Of a DNA stretch of 64,000 nt, positions 36,271 to 46,565 are shown piece by piece; position 1 is the first letter of the stretch, and every line of letters starts with the position of its first letter. Source of the stretch: Hymenobacter nivis (GTDB lineage Bacteria; Bacteroidota; Bacteroidia; Cytophagales; Hymenobacteraceae). The notes under the pieces are model-generated. The model searched no databases, was not told where the DNA came from, and saw only the letters and a program-made list of their open reading frames with translations. The stretch covers positions 186,001 through 250,000 of the forward strand of contig NZ_RCYZ01000001.1 of the NCBI RefSeq assembly GCF_006439025.1. Reading direction: 5' to 3'. The translations under genes were made by a program, and so were the position numbers.

Positions 36271-38667
36271 CTACCGCAGCAGGCGCACGTCGTACACGCC
36301 CCCCGCCGTGGAGCCCGGCGCCGCCTGAAACCGCACAGTGAGTGCGGTGGGCGCGCTGGCTTGCCGCAGGGCTTCGGGCAGGGCGTAGTCTACGTCGTAG
36401 AAATCGCCCTGCGGGTTGCCGGCCATTTGCACGCTGGCCAGCAACTGGCCGTTTACCAAGATGCTGAAATTCCGATTTTTATCGCCGCCCGAGTACGTTA
36501 CGCGCAGCGTGCGGGCGGCGCGCTGCGGGTTGCGCATGGCGTAGCTGAACCAGCCGGCCGCGTGCCGCCAGTGCCGGTCGCGGTAGGAGCCCGTTTCGGT
36601 TTGCTCGCCCCGGAAGCCGTGGTCCGATTCGGGCTGCTGCTCACCGGGCGTCACCTGGTCCACGGTGCGGGCTTCGAGGGCGCGCCGGGCCTCGTCTTTG
36701 CGGCGCAGCTCGTCTTTGCGCGCCAGCAGGCCGGCGGGCGTCGTTACGGGCCAGTACACCATGTAGCGGGCGTCCTGAATCTGGTAAAACGGTACTAGCT
36801 GCACCTTGCGGTACTTGTCGCCGTCAATCAGCCCGGCCGCCGTGAAGGCGAGCGGCTGCCCGGCCACGGGCCGGATGCCCGCCGCTACATCGGGCCCAGC
36901 CGACACCAGCACGGGGGCCTCCTCGATGGGGTAGAGCGGGCCGCTGGCCACGTGCGCCATGCGGGCGCCGTTGGCGTGCAGGCCCTCCAAATCAGTGGTA
37001 TCGGTGACGGCCGCCAGCACTACCGGGCCGTGCACAAACGACACCCAGGCCGTGTGGTCGGGCAAGTATTCGGCGGTGGTGGTCATGGGTAGGGCCACGG
37101 TCACCACGTCGCCCGGGCGCCACTTGCGCGTGAGGGTGAGGTAGCCGGGCGTGGCGGCGGTGGCCGCCGCCGGGGCCCCATTTACCAGTAGCTGCAACTG
37201 GCCCGCCGGCACCCAAGCGGGCTGCCGAATGCTGAGGGCGAAGGTGCGCGGCTTTTTTAAACCCAGCTTCAGCTGGGTGCGCTCTTCGGCGGGGAAAGTA
37301 GTTTCCTGGGTTAGGGTGAGGCCTTGCGCGGCCCAGGTGAGGGTAGAGGGAATGAAGAGGTTAACCAGCAGCTCCTGCGGCCCCTTCTGCAGCCCACGGT
37401 GGGCATACACTAGCTCGCCGTACTTGCCGTGGTTTTCGAGGCCCGAGCCCACGCAGCACCAAAAGCCTTCCTGCGGCTGCGAATACACGCGGTAGTGCCG
37501 GGGGCGCATGGGCGTGAAGTACACAAAGCCGCCCGTGCCGGGGTGCTGCGACGAGAGAATGTGGTTGTAAGTAGCCCGCTCGTAGTAGTCGAGGTACTTG
37601 GTGGCGCCGCCCGCCAGGTACAGGTCCTTGCTGAGCTTGAGCATGTTGTACGTGTTGCACGTTTCGGGCCCCTGCGGGTTTTCCAGCATCGACGTAAAGT
37701 TGGTGGCCGGGTTGAAGTGCTCGCTCACGCTGTTGCCGCCAATGGAAACCGTGCGGTTTTCAACCACCGTTTTCCAGAAAAAAGCCGCCGCCCCCGCCCA
37801 GGCCGGGTCGCCGCCCGCGGCCGCCACCCGCTCAAAGCCGATTACCTTGGGAATCTGGGTGTTGGCGTGCATCCCGTTGAGCACATCCTGGCCCGCCAGC
37901 AGGGGCCCCAGCACCGCCCGGTGCGAAAACCGCTGGGCCAGCACCAGGTATTTATGCTCGCCGGTGAGCGTGGCCACGTCGGCAAAAATCTCGTTCAGGC
38001 CCCCGTGCTCGCTGCGCATCATTTCCTGCAATTGCGCATCGGTGAGGTTGGCCGTAAGGTCTAAGAACCAGTCGGTCAGCTTGATGAGCATGGTGCGGGC
38101 CTTGGCGCTGCCGGCCACGGCGTAGGCGTCGCGCAGGCCGGCGAAGGTTTTGTGCAGGTTGTAGAGGGGAACCCACTTGTCGTTGAGCCCGAAGCTGTTG
38201 GCCTTGATGTTGCCAGCCTTCACCTGCGCCCACATGGCCGGGCCGCCGGTCACGCCGCCCAGGTAGCCGTCGCCGCTTTTTTGCTGGCAAAGCTCCAGCT
38301 GGTCGAGCATGTAGTTGAGGCGCTGCTGCACGCGCGCGTCGCCGGTGGCGGCGGCCATGTAGGCCAGGGCCGACAGGTAGTGCCCACCCATGTGGCCGTC
38401 GAGGCCAGTATTTTCCCAGTTGCCGTAGTTTTCGGCCTGGGGCGGCAGGCCTGCCGCGGCCCGGTAGGGCGCCAGCAGGCGGTCGGGGTTGAGGGCCAGC
38501 ATGTAGGTGAGGTCCGTCTGCTGGGCTTCGCGAAACGGCCCGTCCAGCAGGCGCACCGCCGCCACGGGAAAGCTTTGCAGCGGCCCGGCCTGGCCCCAGC
38601 CCAAGGCTGGGGCCAGCCACAGCCCGCAAAGCAGCCACTTTCCTTTGTTCATCAACATGTTTTTCAT
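36271..38667 (-). CDS. GH127/GH146 beta-L-arabinofuranosidase
   Basis: A 798-residue secreted enzyme (signal 1-26). The zinc-thiolate active site is complete: Glu335 and Cys337 in GPETCNTYNM, with Cys404 and Cys405 in FWCCVGSGLENHGKYGE; the second pair contains the cysteine nucleophile of these families. Length and the extra C-terminal domains (PFYQIQDARYMVYWPVT, HWRHAAGWFSYAMRNP) point to the GH146-like branch rather than short bifidobacterial GH127. The activity expected is release of beta-linked L-arabinofuranose. The gene stands alone between the GH115 and TonB-cassette genes, with gaps of 120 and 114 bases. Confidence 0.9.
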   Translation of the reverse strand: MKNMLMNKGKWLLCGLWLAPALGWGQAGPLQSFPVAAVRLLDGPFREAQQTDLTYMLALNPDRLLAPYRAAAGLPPQAENYGNWENTGLDGHMGGHYLSALAYMAAATGDARVQQRLNYMLDQLELCQQKSGDGYLGGVTGGPAMWAQVKAGNIKANSFGLNDKWVPLYNLHKTFAGLRDAYAVAGSAKARTMLIKLTDWFLDLTANLTDAQLQEMMRSEHGGLNEIFADVATLTGEHKYLVLAQRFSHRAVLGPLLAGQDVLNGMHANTQIPKVIGFERVAAAGGDPAWAGAAAFFWKTVVENRTVSIGGNSVSEHFNPATNFTSMLENPQGPETCNTYNMLKLSKDLYLAGGATKYLDYYERATYNHILSSQHPGTGGFVYFTPMRPRHYRVYSQPQEGFWCCVGSGLENHGKYGELVYAHRGLQKGPQELLVNLFIPSTLTWAAQGLTLTQETTFPAEERTQLKLGLKKPRTFALSIRQPAWVPAGQLQLLVNGAPAAATAATPGYLTLTRKWRPGDVVTVALPMTTTAEYLPDHTAWVSFVHGPVVLAAVTDTTDLEGLHANGARMAHVASGPLYPIEEAPVLVSAGPDVAAGIRPVAGQPLAFTAAGLIDGDKYRKVQLVPFYQIQDARYMVYWPVTTPAGLLARKDELRRKDEARRALEARTVDQVTPGEQQPESDHGFRGEQTETGSYRDRHWRHAAGWFSYAMRNPQRAARTLRVTYSGGDKNRNFSILVNGQLLASVQMAGNPQGDFYDVDYALPEALRQASAPTALTVRFQAAPGSTAGGVYDVRLLR

Positions 38668-38787
38668 AGCCTATTGAAGTACTGAGCCATTAACTGACAG
38701 CTATTGGCTAATTTCTTTTATTCTTAACAGCAGGCAGTTACGTTAAAAGCACTGGTTACTTAATGATAAACAAATGCTTAACATGAA

Positions 38788-41388
38788 CTAGCGGCTGCCC
38801 AGTGCGCCCAGCGCGGCTTTGCCCGGGCCCACCGTTTGCGCTGGGGGCCCCAGGTAGCTGGGCGGCAGCGCACCCTGGCTCAGCACCAGCTTTTCGAGCA
38901 CCACGCCGGGGTCGACGCGCCAGAACTTGAGCACGTGCGGGCCGGCGGTGGCCACGTTGTGCTGCGAAGTTTTCAGGATAATATTCTCGGCCACCGCCTG
39001 TTGCCATGGTCGGTTACCGTTTTCGGGGGCCAGGCCGGTGTGCAGGTTCACCAACTGCGGGGCTTCGTCGTCGATGGACACGGCGTAGCGCAGGCCGGTG
39101 GTGTTGGTGAAGTCGAGCGTGGGGGCCAGGTAGGCGCGCACGGCCACGGGGCCGGCCTGGGCGAGCGTGATGCGGTACTCGAGGTGCGGGCTGCCGCCGC
39201 CCGGCGCGGCCGTGGGCGGGGCCGTGGTGGGGTACGTGCTCACGGCCCCCGCCGTGCGACCCAGGTCGGGCAGGCGCTGCCAGGTCACGGGGCCGGCGTT
39301 CACGGCCAGGGTATAGTTCTCGGCCTCAAGCGATACATAGCCGGTGGCCGCGCCAGGGGCCGGGGCCCCCAGCGGCGCACCCGCGGCGGGGGCCCCTACT
39401 GGCAGCGATGCCACGTCGGGCATTTTGTCGGTTTCCGGCTGCTGCCAGTAGGTGTAACCGATGTGGGTCTGGTCCATCATGTGGTTCCACTTGCCGCCGG
39501 CCAGGGCATGGTAGCGGTTTTTCAGCTCGCCGTCTTTGGCGTACAGCGCCCGGGCTTTTTCGGCCAGGGCGGCGGTAGTAGGCTGGCCCGTTTTGGCCGC
39601 CTCGCGGTTCTGGGCCACGGTGTAGTACAGCTCGTTGAGGTTGGCGCAGGCCAGCACGGGGTGCAGCACCAGCTCGAAGTAGGCGTCGCGGGCGGCGGCG
39701 GGCAGCTTTTGGTTGATGGCCTCGGCGCGGGTGGCCAGGGCGTTGTACTCGCGCACCACCGTGGCCCACTCGCCAGTGGCCAGGCTGTAGGTGTTGGCGT
39801 CGAGCAGCTCGGGCTTGCGGCGGGCGTTGTACTTGGCGTACTTGGCCAAAATATCGGCAATGTCGGCCGCGTACTGGGGCCCAAACTGCTGCTGCGCCCA
39901 GCGCTGGGTGTAGGCCGCCACTTGGCTGGCCGCAATGGCGCGGGGGTTCCAGGCGTAGTCGAGGAAGAACGAAATGGGCAGCTCCATGGGCTTGAGGTCG
40001 CCCACGTTCACAATCCAAATTTGGTCCACACCGTGCTCGTAGGCCAGGTTCATCTGCTCCCGAATGCGCGGCAGCGGGTTGGTGTTAAGCCACTTGTAAT
40101 TACGGGGCCCACCCACGTAGTCGAAGTGGTAGTAGATGCCGTAGCCGCCCCGGCGGGGCTTGTCGCCCACCTTGGGCAGCTTGCGCAGGTTGCCCCAGTT
40201 ATCGTCGCAAAGCAGCAGCGTCACGTCGTCGGGCACGCGCATGCCCTTGTCGTAGTAGTCCTGCACCTCCTTGTAGAGGGCCCACACCTGGGGCGTCTGA
40301 TCGGCGGGCTTGTGGGTTTCTTCGGCAATAATCCGGCGCTGATCGGCCACTACTTTTTCCAGCAGGCTGATGTTGTTTTCCTCGCTCATGGGCTCGTCGC
40401 CATCGCCGCGCATGGCCATGGTCACGATGCTTTCATGGCTGCCCATGTTGCGGATGCCCTGCCGCCAGAAGCGGCGCAGGGTGGTATCGTTGGTCTGGTA
40501 GTTCCAGGGGCCGTGGCCGTAGCGCTTCCACTCCTGCTGGGCGCGCTGCATGGGCTCGTGGTGCGAGGTACCCATCACAATGCCGTACTCGTCGGCCAGC
40601 GCCGGGCTCAACTTGTCATCGTCGTTGAAGGCGTTTCCCCACATGGCGGGCCACAGATAGTTGCCTTTCAACCTGAGAATTAGCTCAAATACATGCCCGT
40701 ACATCTTCGAGTTGATACCGCCGAATTTATCCTTGGCCCAGCCCGTGAGCGCGGGCGCCTCATCGTTGAGGAAGATGCCGCGGTACTTCACCGCCGGTGT
40801 GCCCAGCGTGTGGCGGCCGGCCGCCACGTAGAGCGCCTTTTGGGTCTTGGTCGGCACATCGGCCCACCAGTACCAGGGCGACACGCCCATCTGCTGCGAG
40901 AGGTCGTAAATGCCGTAGATGGTGCCGCGCTTGTCGCTGCCGGCAATCACCAGGGCTTGCTTCACGCCGGGCATGGGGTTGTCCACCAGCTGCTCCACAA
41001 ACACTTCCCATTTGCCCGCCACGCCCGTCACGTCTAGCTTCTTCTGCTGCACCAGCGCATCAATCACGGGGCTCTTCCCAATGGTGCCGATGAGCACCAC
41101 CTGCGGCCCAGCGGGGGCCCCACTGGTGCTGAGGGCGGGCAGCACCTGCGTCACGCGGTTGATGTCGGCCTGCAGGTCATGGGCGGCGCGCAGCACGCCG
41201 GGCCAGTCCTGGCCGCTGGCGTAGAGCGCGGCGGCCTTGCCGCCCGCCACCAGTGGGAAGCTGCCCGCCGCTTTTTTATCGGAGACGTAGTGGTCGGCAA
41301 GGGGCGCGGCGGCCGGCTGCGCCACGGCCAGCGTGGGCAGTAGCAGCAGCAGGGCAGCGCAGCGGAGGCGAAAAAGGATAGCTTGCAT
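38788..41388 (-). CDS. GH115 alpha-glucuronidase
   Basis: An 866-residue secreted enzyme. The ATG at 41388 opens the signal MQAILFRLRCAALLLLLPTL; an in-frame TTG lies four codons upstream. GH115 hallmarks are KRGTIYGIYDLSQQMGVSPW, YRGIFLNDEAPALTGW, LRLKGNYLWPAMW, GTSHHEPMQR and IWIVNVGDLKPMELPISFFL. The C-terminal domain (EAENYTLAVNAG onward) is the GH115 jelly-roll end. Unlike GH67, GH115 can remove methylglucuronic acid from internal positions of polymeric xylan. It therefore complements the two GH67 enzymes. It is 66 bases downstream of GH10, so backbone cutting and debranching are co-expressed. Confidence 0.95.
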   Translation of the reverse strand: MQAILFRLRCAALLLLLPTLAVAQPAAAPLADHYVSDKKAAGSFPLVAGGKAAALYASGQDWPGVLRAAHDLQADINRVTQVLPALSTSGAPAGPQVVLIGTIGKSPVIDALVQQKKLDVTGVAGKWEVFVEQLVDNPMPGVKQALVIAGSDKRGTIYGIYDLSQQMGVSPWYWWADVPTKTQKALYVAAGRHTLGTPAVKYRGIFLNDEAPALTGWAKDKFGGINSKMYGHVFELILRLKGNYLWPAMWGNAFNDDDKLSPALADEYGIVMGTSHHEPMQRAQQEWKRYGHGPWNYQTNDTTLRRFWRQGIRNMGSHESIVTMAMRGDGDEPMSEENNISLLEKVVADQRRIIAEETHKPADQTPQVWALYKEVQDYYDKGMRVPDDVTLLLCDDNWGNLRKLPKVGDKPRRGGYGIYYHFDYVGGPRNYKWLNTNPLPRIREQMNLAYEHGVDQIWIVNVGDLKPMELPISFFLDYAWNPRAIAASQVAAYTQRWAQQQFGPQYAADIADILAKYAKYNARRKPELLDANTYSLATGEWATVVREYNALATRAEAINQKLPAAARDAYFELVLHPVLACANLNELYYTVAQNREAAKTGQPTTAALAEKARALYAKDGELKNRYHALAGGKWNHMMDQTHIGYTYWQQPETDKMPDVASLPVGAPAAGAPLGAPAPGAATGYVSLEAENYTLAVNAGPVTWQRLPDLGRTAGAVSTYPTTAPPTAAPGGGSPHLEYRITLAQAGPVAVRAYLAPTLDFTNTTGLRYAVSIDDEAPQLVNLHTGLAPENGNRPWQQAVAENIILKTSQHNVATAGPHVLKFWRVDPGVVLEKLVLSQGALPPSYLGPPAQTVGPGKAALGALGSR

Positions 41389-41454
41389 AATATTATTCAA
41401 TTAGTTACCCCACCCCTACCCGCCCGTAGCCGGCCCGGGCACCTTATCGGGCAG

Positions 41455-42537
41455 TTAAAACTTCACCACCTCATAGTAAGCCGCCTTGGGCTTGAGCTGC
41501 TCGTCGAATAGCAGCGGGTGGTTTTTGCGGCCCGCCACGGGGTAGGTATCGAGCCAGGAGTAGTGGTCAGAAATGTTCCAGAACGTGATGCCCGTCATGT
41601 ACTTGGCCTCGTCGCGGAACACTTTGAAAAACAGCTTGTACTGAGCCGTCTGCTTGGTTTGCATCTCGGCCGTGTAGGCGTCCGACTCGTCGGGGCGCTT
41701 GGCCCGGCGGTCTTTCTCCCAAGGGTAAACGGACACGTCCAGTTCCGTTACCTGCACCTTCAGGCCCAGCGAGCCGAAGCGCTCGATGGTGGTGCGCAGC
41801 TCTTGCTCGGTGGGCTCCACCAGCGACCAATGGCCCTGCAGGCCCACGCCATCGATGGGCACCTTGGCGTCCTTCAACTTTTTGAGCAGCTGGTAGATGC
41901 GCTCCATTTTCTCGGGGCGCTCGGTGTTGTAGTCGTTGTAGAACAGCACGGCCGTGGGGTCGGCGGCGTGGGCGTAGCGGAAGGCTTCGGCGATAAAATC
42001 CTCGCCGCAGATTTTGTACCAATCCGAGTTGCGCAAAAACTCCTGGGGATTGTCCGAAATCGCCTCATTCACCACGTCCCAGGCGTAGATCTTGCCCTTG
42101 TAGCGCTTCACCACCGCGTCGATGTGGTCGTGCAAGCGCTTGAGCAGCCGCGCTTTGCTGACCTGGCTGCCGTCGGGATTCTTAAAAATCCAGCGGGGCG
42201 TTTGCTCGTGCCAGCACAGGTTGTGGCCGCGCACCTTCAGCTGGTGGGCCTGGGCAAAGTCCACGATAGCATCGGCAGGGCCCCAGTTGTAGCGGGTCGA
42301 ATCGGGGTGGATGGGGCCCATCTTCATGTCGTTCTCCGGCGTGAGGCTGTTGAACTGCTGGAGGATGAGCGCCACCTCGGCCGGATTTTTCAGTGCCCGC
42401 GTCGACACGGCCACTCCGATGGGAAAGTAGCTTTTGTAGTAATCCTTCAGGCCTTTTTCGGCGGGCGGGCGCTGGGCAGCGGCCAAGCCCAGCCCGACCA
42501 GCAGCACGGCGGCGGCTGGTAAAATGCGAATTTTCAT
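41455..42537 (-). CDS. GH10 endo-beta-1,4-xylanase
   Basis: A 360-residue secreted single-domain xylanase (signal 1-21). The acid/base is Glu158 in WDVVNEAI and the nucleophile Glu265 in QVTELDVSV, with the substrate-binding RGHNLCWHEQTP block. Length matches a GH10 catalytic domain with no CBM. It is the only unambiguous endo-acting backbone enzyme in the window. No lipobox is present, so whether it works at the surface or in the periplasm cannot be told. It lies 31 bases after the GH51 stop and 66 bases before GH115, clearly in one operon. Confidence 0.96.
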   Translation of the reverse strand: MKIRILPAAAVLLVGLGLAAAQRPPAEKGLKDYYKSYFPIGVAVSTRALKNPAEVALILQQFNSLTPENDMKMGPIHPDSTRYNWGPADAIVDFAQAHQLKVRGHNLCWHEQTPRWIFKNPDGSQVSKARLLKRLHDHIDAVVKRYKGKIYAWDVVNEAISDNPQEFLRNSDWYKICGEDFIAEAFRYAHAADPTAVLFYNDYNTERPEKMERIYQLLKKLKDAKVPIDGVGLQGHWSLVEPTEQELRTTIERFGSLGLKVQVTELDVSVYPWEKDRRAKRPDESDAYTAEMQTKQTAQYKLFFKVFRDEAKYMTGITFWNISDHYSWLDTYPVAGRKNHPLLFDEQLKPKAAYYEVVKF

Positions 42538-42568
42538 AGCGTTGCGGGGGCCCTAATTGGGCAAGATC

Positions 42569-44137
42569 TTATTTCAGTTCGAGTACGACTACCGACTTGG
42601 CCGGCAAGGTTACGGCCAGCTTGTCGCCGCGCTTTTTGGCCCCCGTGAAGGCCGCCAGCTTGATGTTGTTAGGCTTGTCAAACGTGTTGTAGTCGCTCAC
42701 GCTAGCAGAGGTCAGCACGCGGCCGGTCACTGTTTTAAAGCGCACGCCGGGCAGGGCAGTTTCCAAGTTCAGGGCATTCTTGGGGTCGAGGTTGACCAGC
42801 GAAATGTGCACTGCACCGTTCTTGTCCTTGGAGGCCGAGGCGTTCAGGGCCGGAATTTTCTCGCCGCCAAACGAATACTCGGGGCTCGTGAACTGCAGGG
42901 GCAGGAACTTGGCATCCTGGTGCACTTGGTAGAGGTCGAACACGTGGTAGGTGGGCGTGAGCAGCATTTTCTCCTTGTCCGTGAGCACCAGGGCTTGCAG
43001 CACGTTCACGGCCTGGGCCAGGTTGGCGCCCTTCACCCGGTCGCAGTGGTTGTTGAAGATGTTGAGCGTGGTGCCAGCCACCAGGGCATCGCGCAGCGTG
43101 TTTTGCTGGTAAAGGAAGCCGGGGTTGGTGCCGGGCTCCACGTCGGTCCACACGCCCCACTCGTCCACCAGCAGGGCCACCTTCTTGTCCTTGTCGTACT
43201 TGTCCATGATGGCCGCGTGCTTAGTCACTATCGCGTCCATTTTCAAGCAGTTGCGCAGCGTGCTGAAGTACATGTCCTCGCCAAAGCCAGTGGCTTTGCC
43301 TTTGCTGCCGCTCCAGCTGCCGGTGGGCAGCGTGTACTGGTGCAGGGTGAGGCCCCACATCTGGTTGAGGGGGATGTTTTTCATGCACGTTTCGGTCCAG
43401 TGCGTGTCGTCGCCGTTGGCCCCGCTCACGATTTTCTTCAGCCGGGTGCCGGGGTAGTCGTGGGCGAAGGTGGCGTAGCGCTTGTACACGTCGGTGTAAT
43501 ATTCTGCCGTCATGTTGCCGCCGCAGCCCCAGCTTTCGTTGCCGATGCCCCACCAGCTCACCTTGTAGGGCTCGGGGTGGCCGTTTTTGCGGCGCTCCAG
43601 CACCATGGGCGTATCCTCGTTCGAGTTGAGGTACTCCATCCAATTGCTCATTTCCTGCACCGTGCCGCTGCCCACGTTGGCGGCCAGGTAGGGCGTAGTA
43701 CCCAGCAACTGGCACAGCTCCATAAACTCGTGGGTACCAAAGCTATTGTCTTCCAGGGTGTTGCCCCACCACAGGTTTAGCATCTTGGGGCGCTGGGCGG
43801 TGGGCCCCACGCCGTCGTGCCAGTGGTAAGTATCGGCAAAGCAGCCACCGGGCCAGCGCAGGTTAGGCACGTGGATTTTCTTGAGTGCCTCCACAATGTC
43901 GAGCCGAATGCGGCCCTGCTGGGGCACGCTCAGCCCCGGCTCGGCCCAAAAACCGCCGTAGATGCAGCGCCCGAGGTGCTCGGCAAACTGCCCCTGGATG
44001 TCTTTGCTGATAACCAGGCTAGGGTTGCCGGCCTGCACCGTTATGGGCACCGTGGCCTGGGCCAGCGCGGCGGTGGCAGGGGCAGCGGCCAGCACTAAAG
44101 CCAGGGCTTGGCGGCGAAACTGGAAATGGGAATTCAT
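42569..44137 (-). CDS. GH51 alpha-L-arabinofuranosidase (short type)
   Basis: A 522-residue secreted enzyme (signal 1-27). Acid/base is Glu201 in WWGIGNESWGCGG and nucleophile Glu326 in LLVDEWGVW; RWPGGCFADTYHWHDGVGP is a family hallmark. It has the compact barrel plus C-terminal beta-domain (LVNLDPKNALNLE, LPAKSVVVLELK) and no CBM, unlike the other GH51. It probably cleaves arabinose from arabinoxylan oligosaccharides made by the neighbouring GH10. It is the first gene after the transketolase terminator and so should carry the promoter for the GH51-GH10-GH115 unit. Confidence 0.95.
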   Translation of the reverse strand: MNSHFQFRRQALALVLAAAPATAALAQATVPITVQAGNPSLVISKDIQGQFAEHLGRCIYGGFWAEPGLSVPQQGRIRLDIVEALKKIHVPNLRWPGGCFADTYHWHDGVGPTAQRPKMLNLWWGNTLEDNSFGTHEFMELCQLLGTTPYLAANVGSGTVQEMSNWMEYLNSNEDTPMVLERRKNGHPEPYKVSWWGIGNESWGCGGNMTAEYYTDVYKRYATFAHDYPGTRLKKIVSGANGDDTHWTETCMKNIPLNQMWGLTLHQYTLPTGSWSGSKGKATGFGEDMYFSTLRNCLKMDAIVTKHAAIMDKYDKDKKVALLVDEWGVWTDVEPGTNPGFLYQQNTLRDALVAGTTLNIFNNHCDRVKGANLAQAVNVLQALVLTDKEKMLLTPTYHVFDLYQVHQDAKFLPLQFTSPEYSFGGEKIPALNASASKDKNGAVHISLVNLDPKNALNLETALPGVRFKTVTGRVLTSASVSDYNTFDKPNNIKLAAFTGAKKRGDKLAVTLPAKSVVVLELK

Positions 44138-44276
44138 GGGAAGAGTGGGAAAGAATTTAATTTTGTAAGTTTTTAACCATCAGCAATTTGTCAAAATTCT
44201 AGCAGTCGTAAGGCGGAAGAGCCAGGGGCCCTAATCTCAGATTAACGATTGTGTCAATGGGCAACGCAATGCAGGC

Positions 44277-44295
44277 CGTTGTGCGCCGCACAACG
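44277..44295. promoter_or_regulatory. 19-bp perfect dyad upstream of GH51-GH10-GH115
   Basis: CGTTGTGCG and CGCACAACG flank one base, giving a perfect palindrome 139 bases upstream of the GH51 start and downstream of the tkt terminator. The position suits an operator. The rest of the 44138-44345 stretch is A/T-rich and contains no gene. Confidence 0.45.
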
Positions 44296-44345
44296 TTGCA
44301 TTTATCCTAAAAGCCAGCCACAGCGGCCAAGCCCCAAAAGCAAAA

Positions 44346-44384
44346 GTGGAGAGTCAAAACTAGTGCTTGTTTTCGACTCTCCAC
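44346..44384 (-). terminator. Intrinsic terminator after transketolase
   Basis: Arms 44346-44360 and 44369-44384 pair (GTGGAGAGTC with one bulged base, then AAAAC) around an 8-base loop. Read on the minus strand the hairpin is followed by TTTTGCTTTT. It lies 26 bases beyond the tkt stop and marks the end of the uxuA-to-tkt series. Confidence 0.85.
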
Positions 44385-44410
44385 CCTTAACTCTCAGCTA
44401 ACCATCTAAT

Positions 44411-46480
44411 TTAGTTACCCTTGGCTACCACTTGCTTCTTCTCTTCCTGCTCGTCTTCCGGGTGGCCGGCGAGCACGCCCTGGGCGCGCTTCACCACGTT
44501 CTCCACCGTGAAGCCAAACTTTTCGAATAGCTCCTCGGCGGGGGCCGACTCGCCGAAGCGGTTCATTGCAATTACGCCGCCCTCGTCGGTGGTGTACTTG
44601 TGCCAGCCGATGGGCGAGCCGGCCTCGATGGCCAAGCGCTTGCGCACGGTGGGCGGCAGTACTTTTTCGCGGTAGGCTTTATCTTGGTGCTCAAATAGCT
44701 CCCAGCTCGGCATGCTCACCACGCGGGTGGGGGTACCGGCCTTTTGCAGTTCAACCTGAGCCTTCATAGCCAGGGCCACTTCCGAGCCGGTGGCGATGAG
44801 GATGAACTGTGGCTGGCCACCGTCGGCCTCGCTCAGAATGTAAGCGCCCTTAGCCACACCTTCGCGGGCCGAGCCCAGCTTGGTCTGGTCAAGAATCGGC
44901 AATTTCTGGCGCGAGAAAATGAGCACAACCGGCGATTTGGGCGTCGTCATGGCGATGCGCCAAGCCTCGGTGCTCTCGTTGGCGTCGGCGGGGCGCAGCA
45001 CCACAATATTGGGGATGGTGCGCAAGGCCAGTACTTGCTCCACCGGCTGGTGGGTGGGGCCGTCCTCGCCCAGGCCGATGCTGTCGTGGGTGAATACGAA
45101 CGTGGCCGTGCTCTCGGCCAGGGCCGTGAGGCGGATGGCTGCCCGCATGTAGTCACTGAACGTCAAGAACGTACCACCGTAGGTACGCAGGCCACCGTGG
45201 TGGGCAATGCCGTTCATGGCCGCGCCCATGGCGTGCTCACGCACACCCCACCACACGTTGCGGTTGGCTTTGTGCGCGGGCTGGAAGCTGTCGCTGCCCG
45301 ACTTGTCCATCTCATTAGAAGAGGCCAAATCGGCCGAGCCGCCGAACATAAACGGCACCGATTTCTTGATGGCGTCCAGGGCTTTGCCCGAGGCCTGGCG
45401 GGTGGCCAGCTCGCCATCGGCGGGCGTATACACCGGCAGGTCCTTGTCCCAGCCTTCGGGCAGCTTGCCGTCGAAGGAGAGCTTGAACATATCAGCCTCA
45501 TCCTTGAAAGATTCAGCATACTTAGCGAAGTCAGCATCCCACTGCTTCTGCATCTCGGCACCGCGCTGGCCGGGCTGTTTGAGGTGGTCGTACACTTCCT
45601 GCGGCACCTGGAAGCTCTGCTCAGGGTCGAAACCGTAGAACGTCTTGGTCGTCTTCACGTTTTCGGGGCCCAGCGGCGAGCCGTGCGACTTGCTGGTACC
45701 AGCCAGCGGCGAGCCGAAGCCGATGATGGTGCGCACCGCGATAATCGAGGGCCGGTCCGTCACCGACTGCGCCACCTTGATGGCGTTTTCGATGGCGTCG
45801 AGGTCATTGCCATCCGTGACGTGCTGCGTGTGCCAGTAGTAGGCATCGAAGCGCTTCATCGGGTTCTCGGTGTAGGTCAGGTTGGTGGGGCCATCGAGCG
45901 AGATGTTGTTATCGTCGTAGAGATAAATCATCTTGCTCAATTGCAGGTGGCCCGCCAGCGAGGCGGCCTCCGAGGCGATGCCTTCCATCAGGTCGCCATC
46001 GCTCACCAGCACGTAGGTGTAGTGGTCCTGCACCGGCGCGTGGCCTTCCTTGTTGTACACGGCCCCGAGGTGTGCCTCGGCCATGGCCATGCCCAGGCCG
46101 TTGGCGAAGCCCTGGCCCAGGGGCCCCGTGGTCACTTCCACGCCGGGCGTGATGTGCGACTCGGGGTGACCCGGCGTCTTGGAATCCATCTGGCGGAATT
46201 GCTTCAGGTCCTCCAGGCTCAAATCGTAGCCGTAGAGGTGCAACAGGCTGTAAAGCAGGGCCGAGCCATGGCCGGCCGACAGCACGAAGCGGTCACGGTT
46301 GGGCCACTTGGGGTCCTGGGGGTTGAAGCGCAAGAAGCGCGACCACAGCACGTAGGCCATGGGGGCGGCGCCCAGCGGCAAGCCGGGGTGGCCCGAGTTG
46401 GCCTTCTGCACCATGTCCACCGACAGTAGGCGGATGGTGTTGACGCTCAACTCGTCAATGGAGATTTTTGGATTGCTCAT
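44411..46480 (-). CDS. tkt: Transketolase
   Basis: A 689-residue cytoplasmic enzyme of the pentose phosphate pathway that transfers two-carbon units among sugar phosphates using thiamine diphosphate. The ATG at 46480 ([20 protein letters not shown]) is chosen; the frame extends 13 codons upstream without similarity. Visible motifs are [18 protein letters not shown], the TPP-binding [20 protein letters not shown] ending in a later [18 protein letters not shown] and the C-terminal [19 protein letters not shown]. Placement after xylA and xylB shows dedication to xylose-derived xylulose-5-phosphate. A terminator follows directly. Confidence 0.97.
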   Translation of the reverse strand: MSNPKISIDELSVNTIRLLSVDMVQKANSGHPGLPLGAAPMAYVLWSRFLRFNPQDPKWPNRDRFVLSAGHGSALLYSLLHLYGYDLSLEDLKQFRQMDSKTPGHPESHITPGVEVTTGPLGQGFANGLGMAMAEAHLGAVYNKEGHAPVQDHYTYVLVSDGDLMEGIASEAASLAGHLQLSKMIYLYDDNNISLDGPTNLTYTENPMKRFDAYYWHTQHVTDGNDLDAIENAIKVAQSVTDRPSIIAVRTIIGFGSPLAGTSKSHGSPLGPENVKTTKTFYGFDPEQSFQVPQEVYDHLKQPGQRGAEMQKQWDADFAKYAESFKDEADMFKLSFDGKLPEGWDKDLPVYTPADGELATRQASGKALDAIKKSVPFMFGGSADLASSNEMDKSGSDSFQPAHKANRNVWWGVREHAMGAAMNGIAHHGGLRTYGGTFLTFSDYMRAAIRLTALAESTATFVFTHDSIGLGEDGPTHQPVEQVLALRTIPNIVVLRPADANESTEAWRIAMTTPKSPVVLIFSRQKLPILDQTKLGSAREGVAKGAYILSEADGGQPQFILIATGSEVALAMKAQVELQKAGTPTRVVSMPSWELFEHQDKAYREKVLPPTVRKRLAIEAGSPIGWHKYTTDEGGVIAMNRFGESAPAEELFEKFGFTVENVVKRAQGVLAGHPEDEQEEKKQVVAKGN

Positions 46481-46565
46481 ATTTTTTTCGGGCGAAAGAA
46501 TGACGCCGTAAAGGAACACAACGCGGAACGTCCACGCTGCCTTCGCTTACGGATTTTTCCGCTTT

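Noticed and set aside
38788..41400. TTG start at 41400 for GH115
   Set aside because: The ATG four codons downstream at 41388 begins a normal signal peptide; the longer form adds only MNNI.
44744..46429. Plus-strand open frame of 561 codons opposite transketolase
   Set aside because: The composition is that of a shadow frame, and the minus strand encodes a full transketolase.
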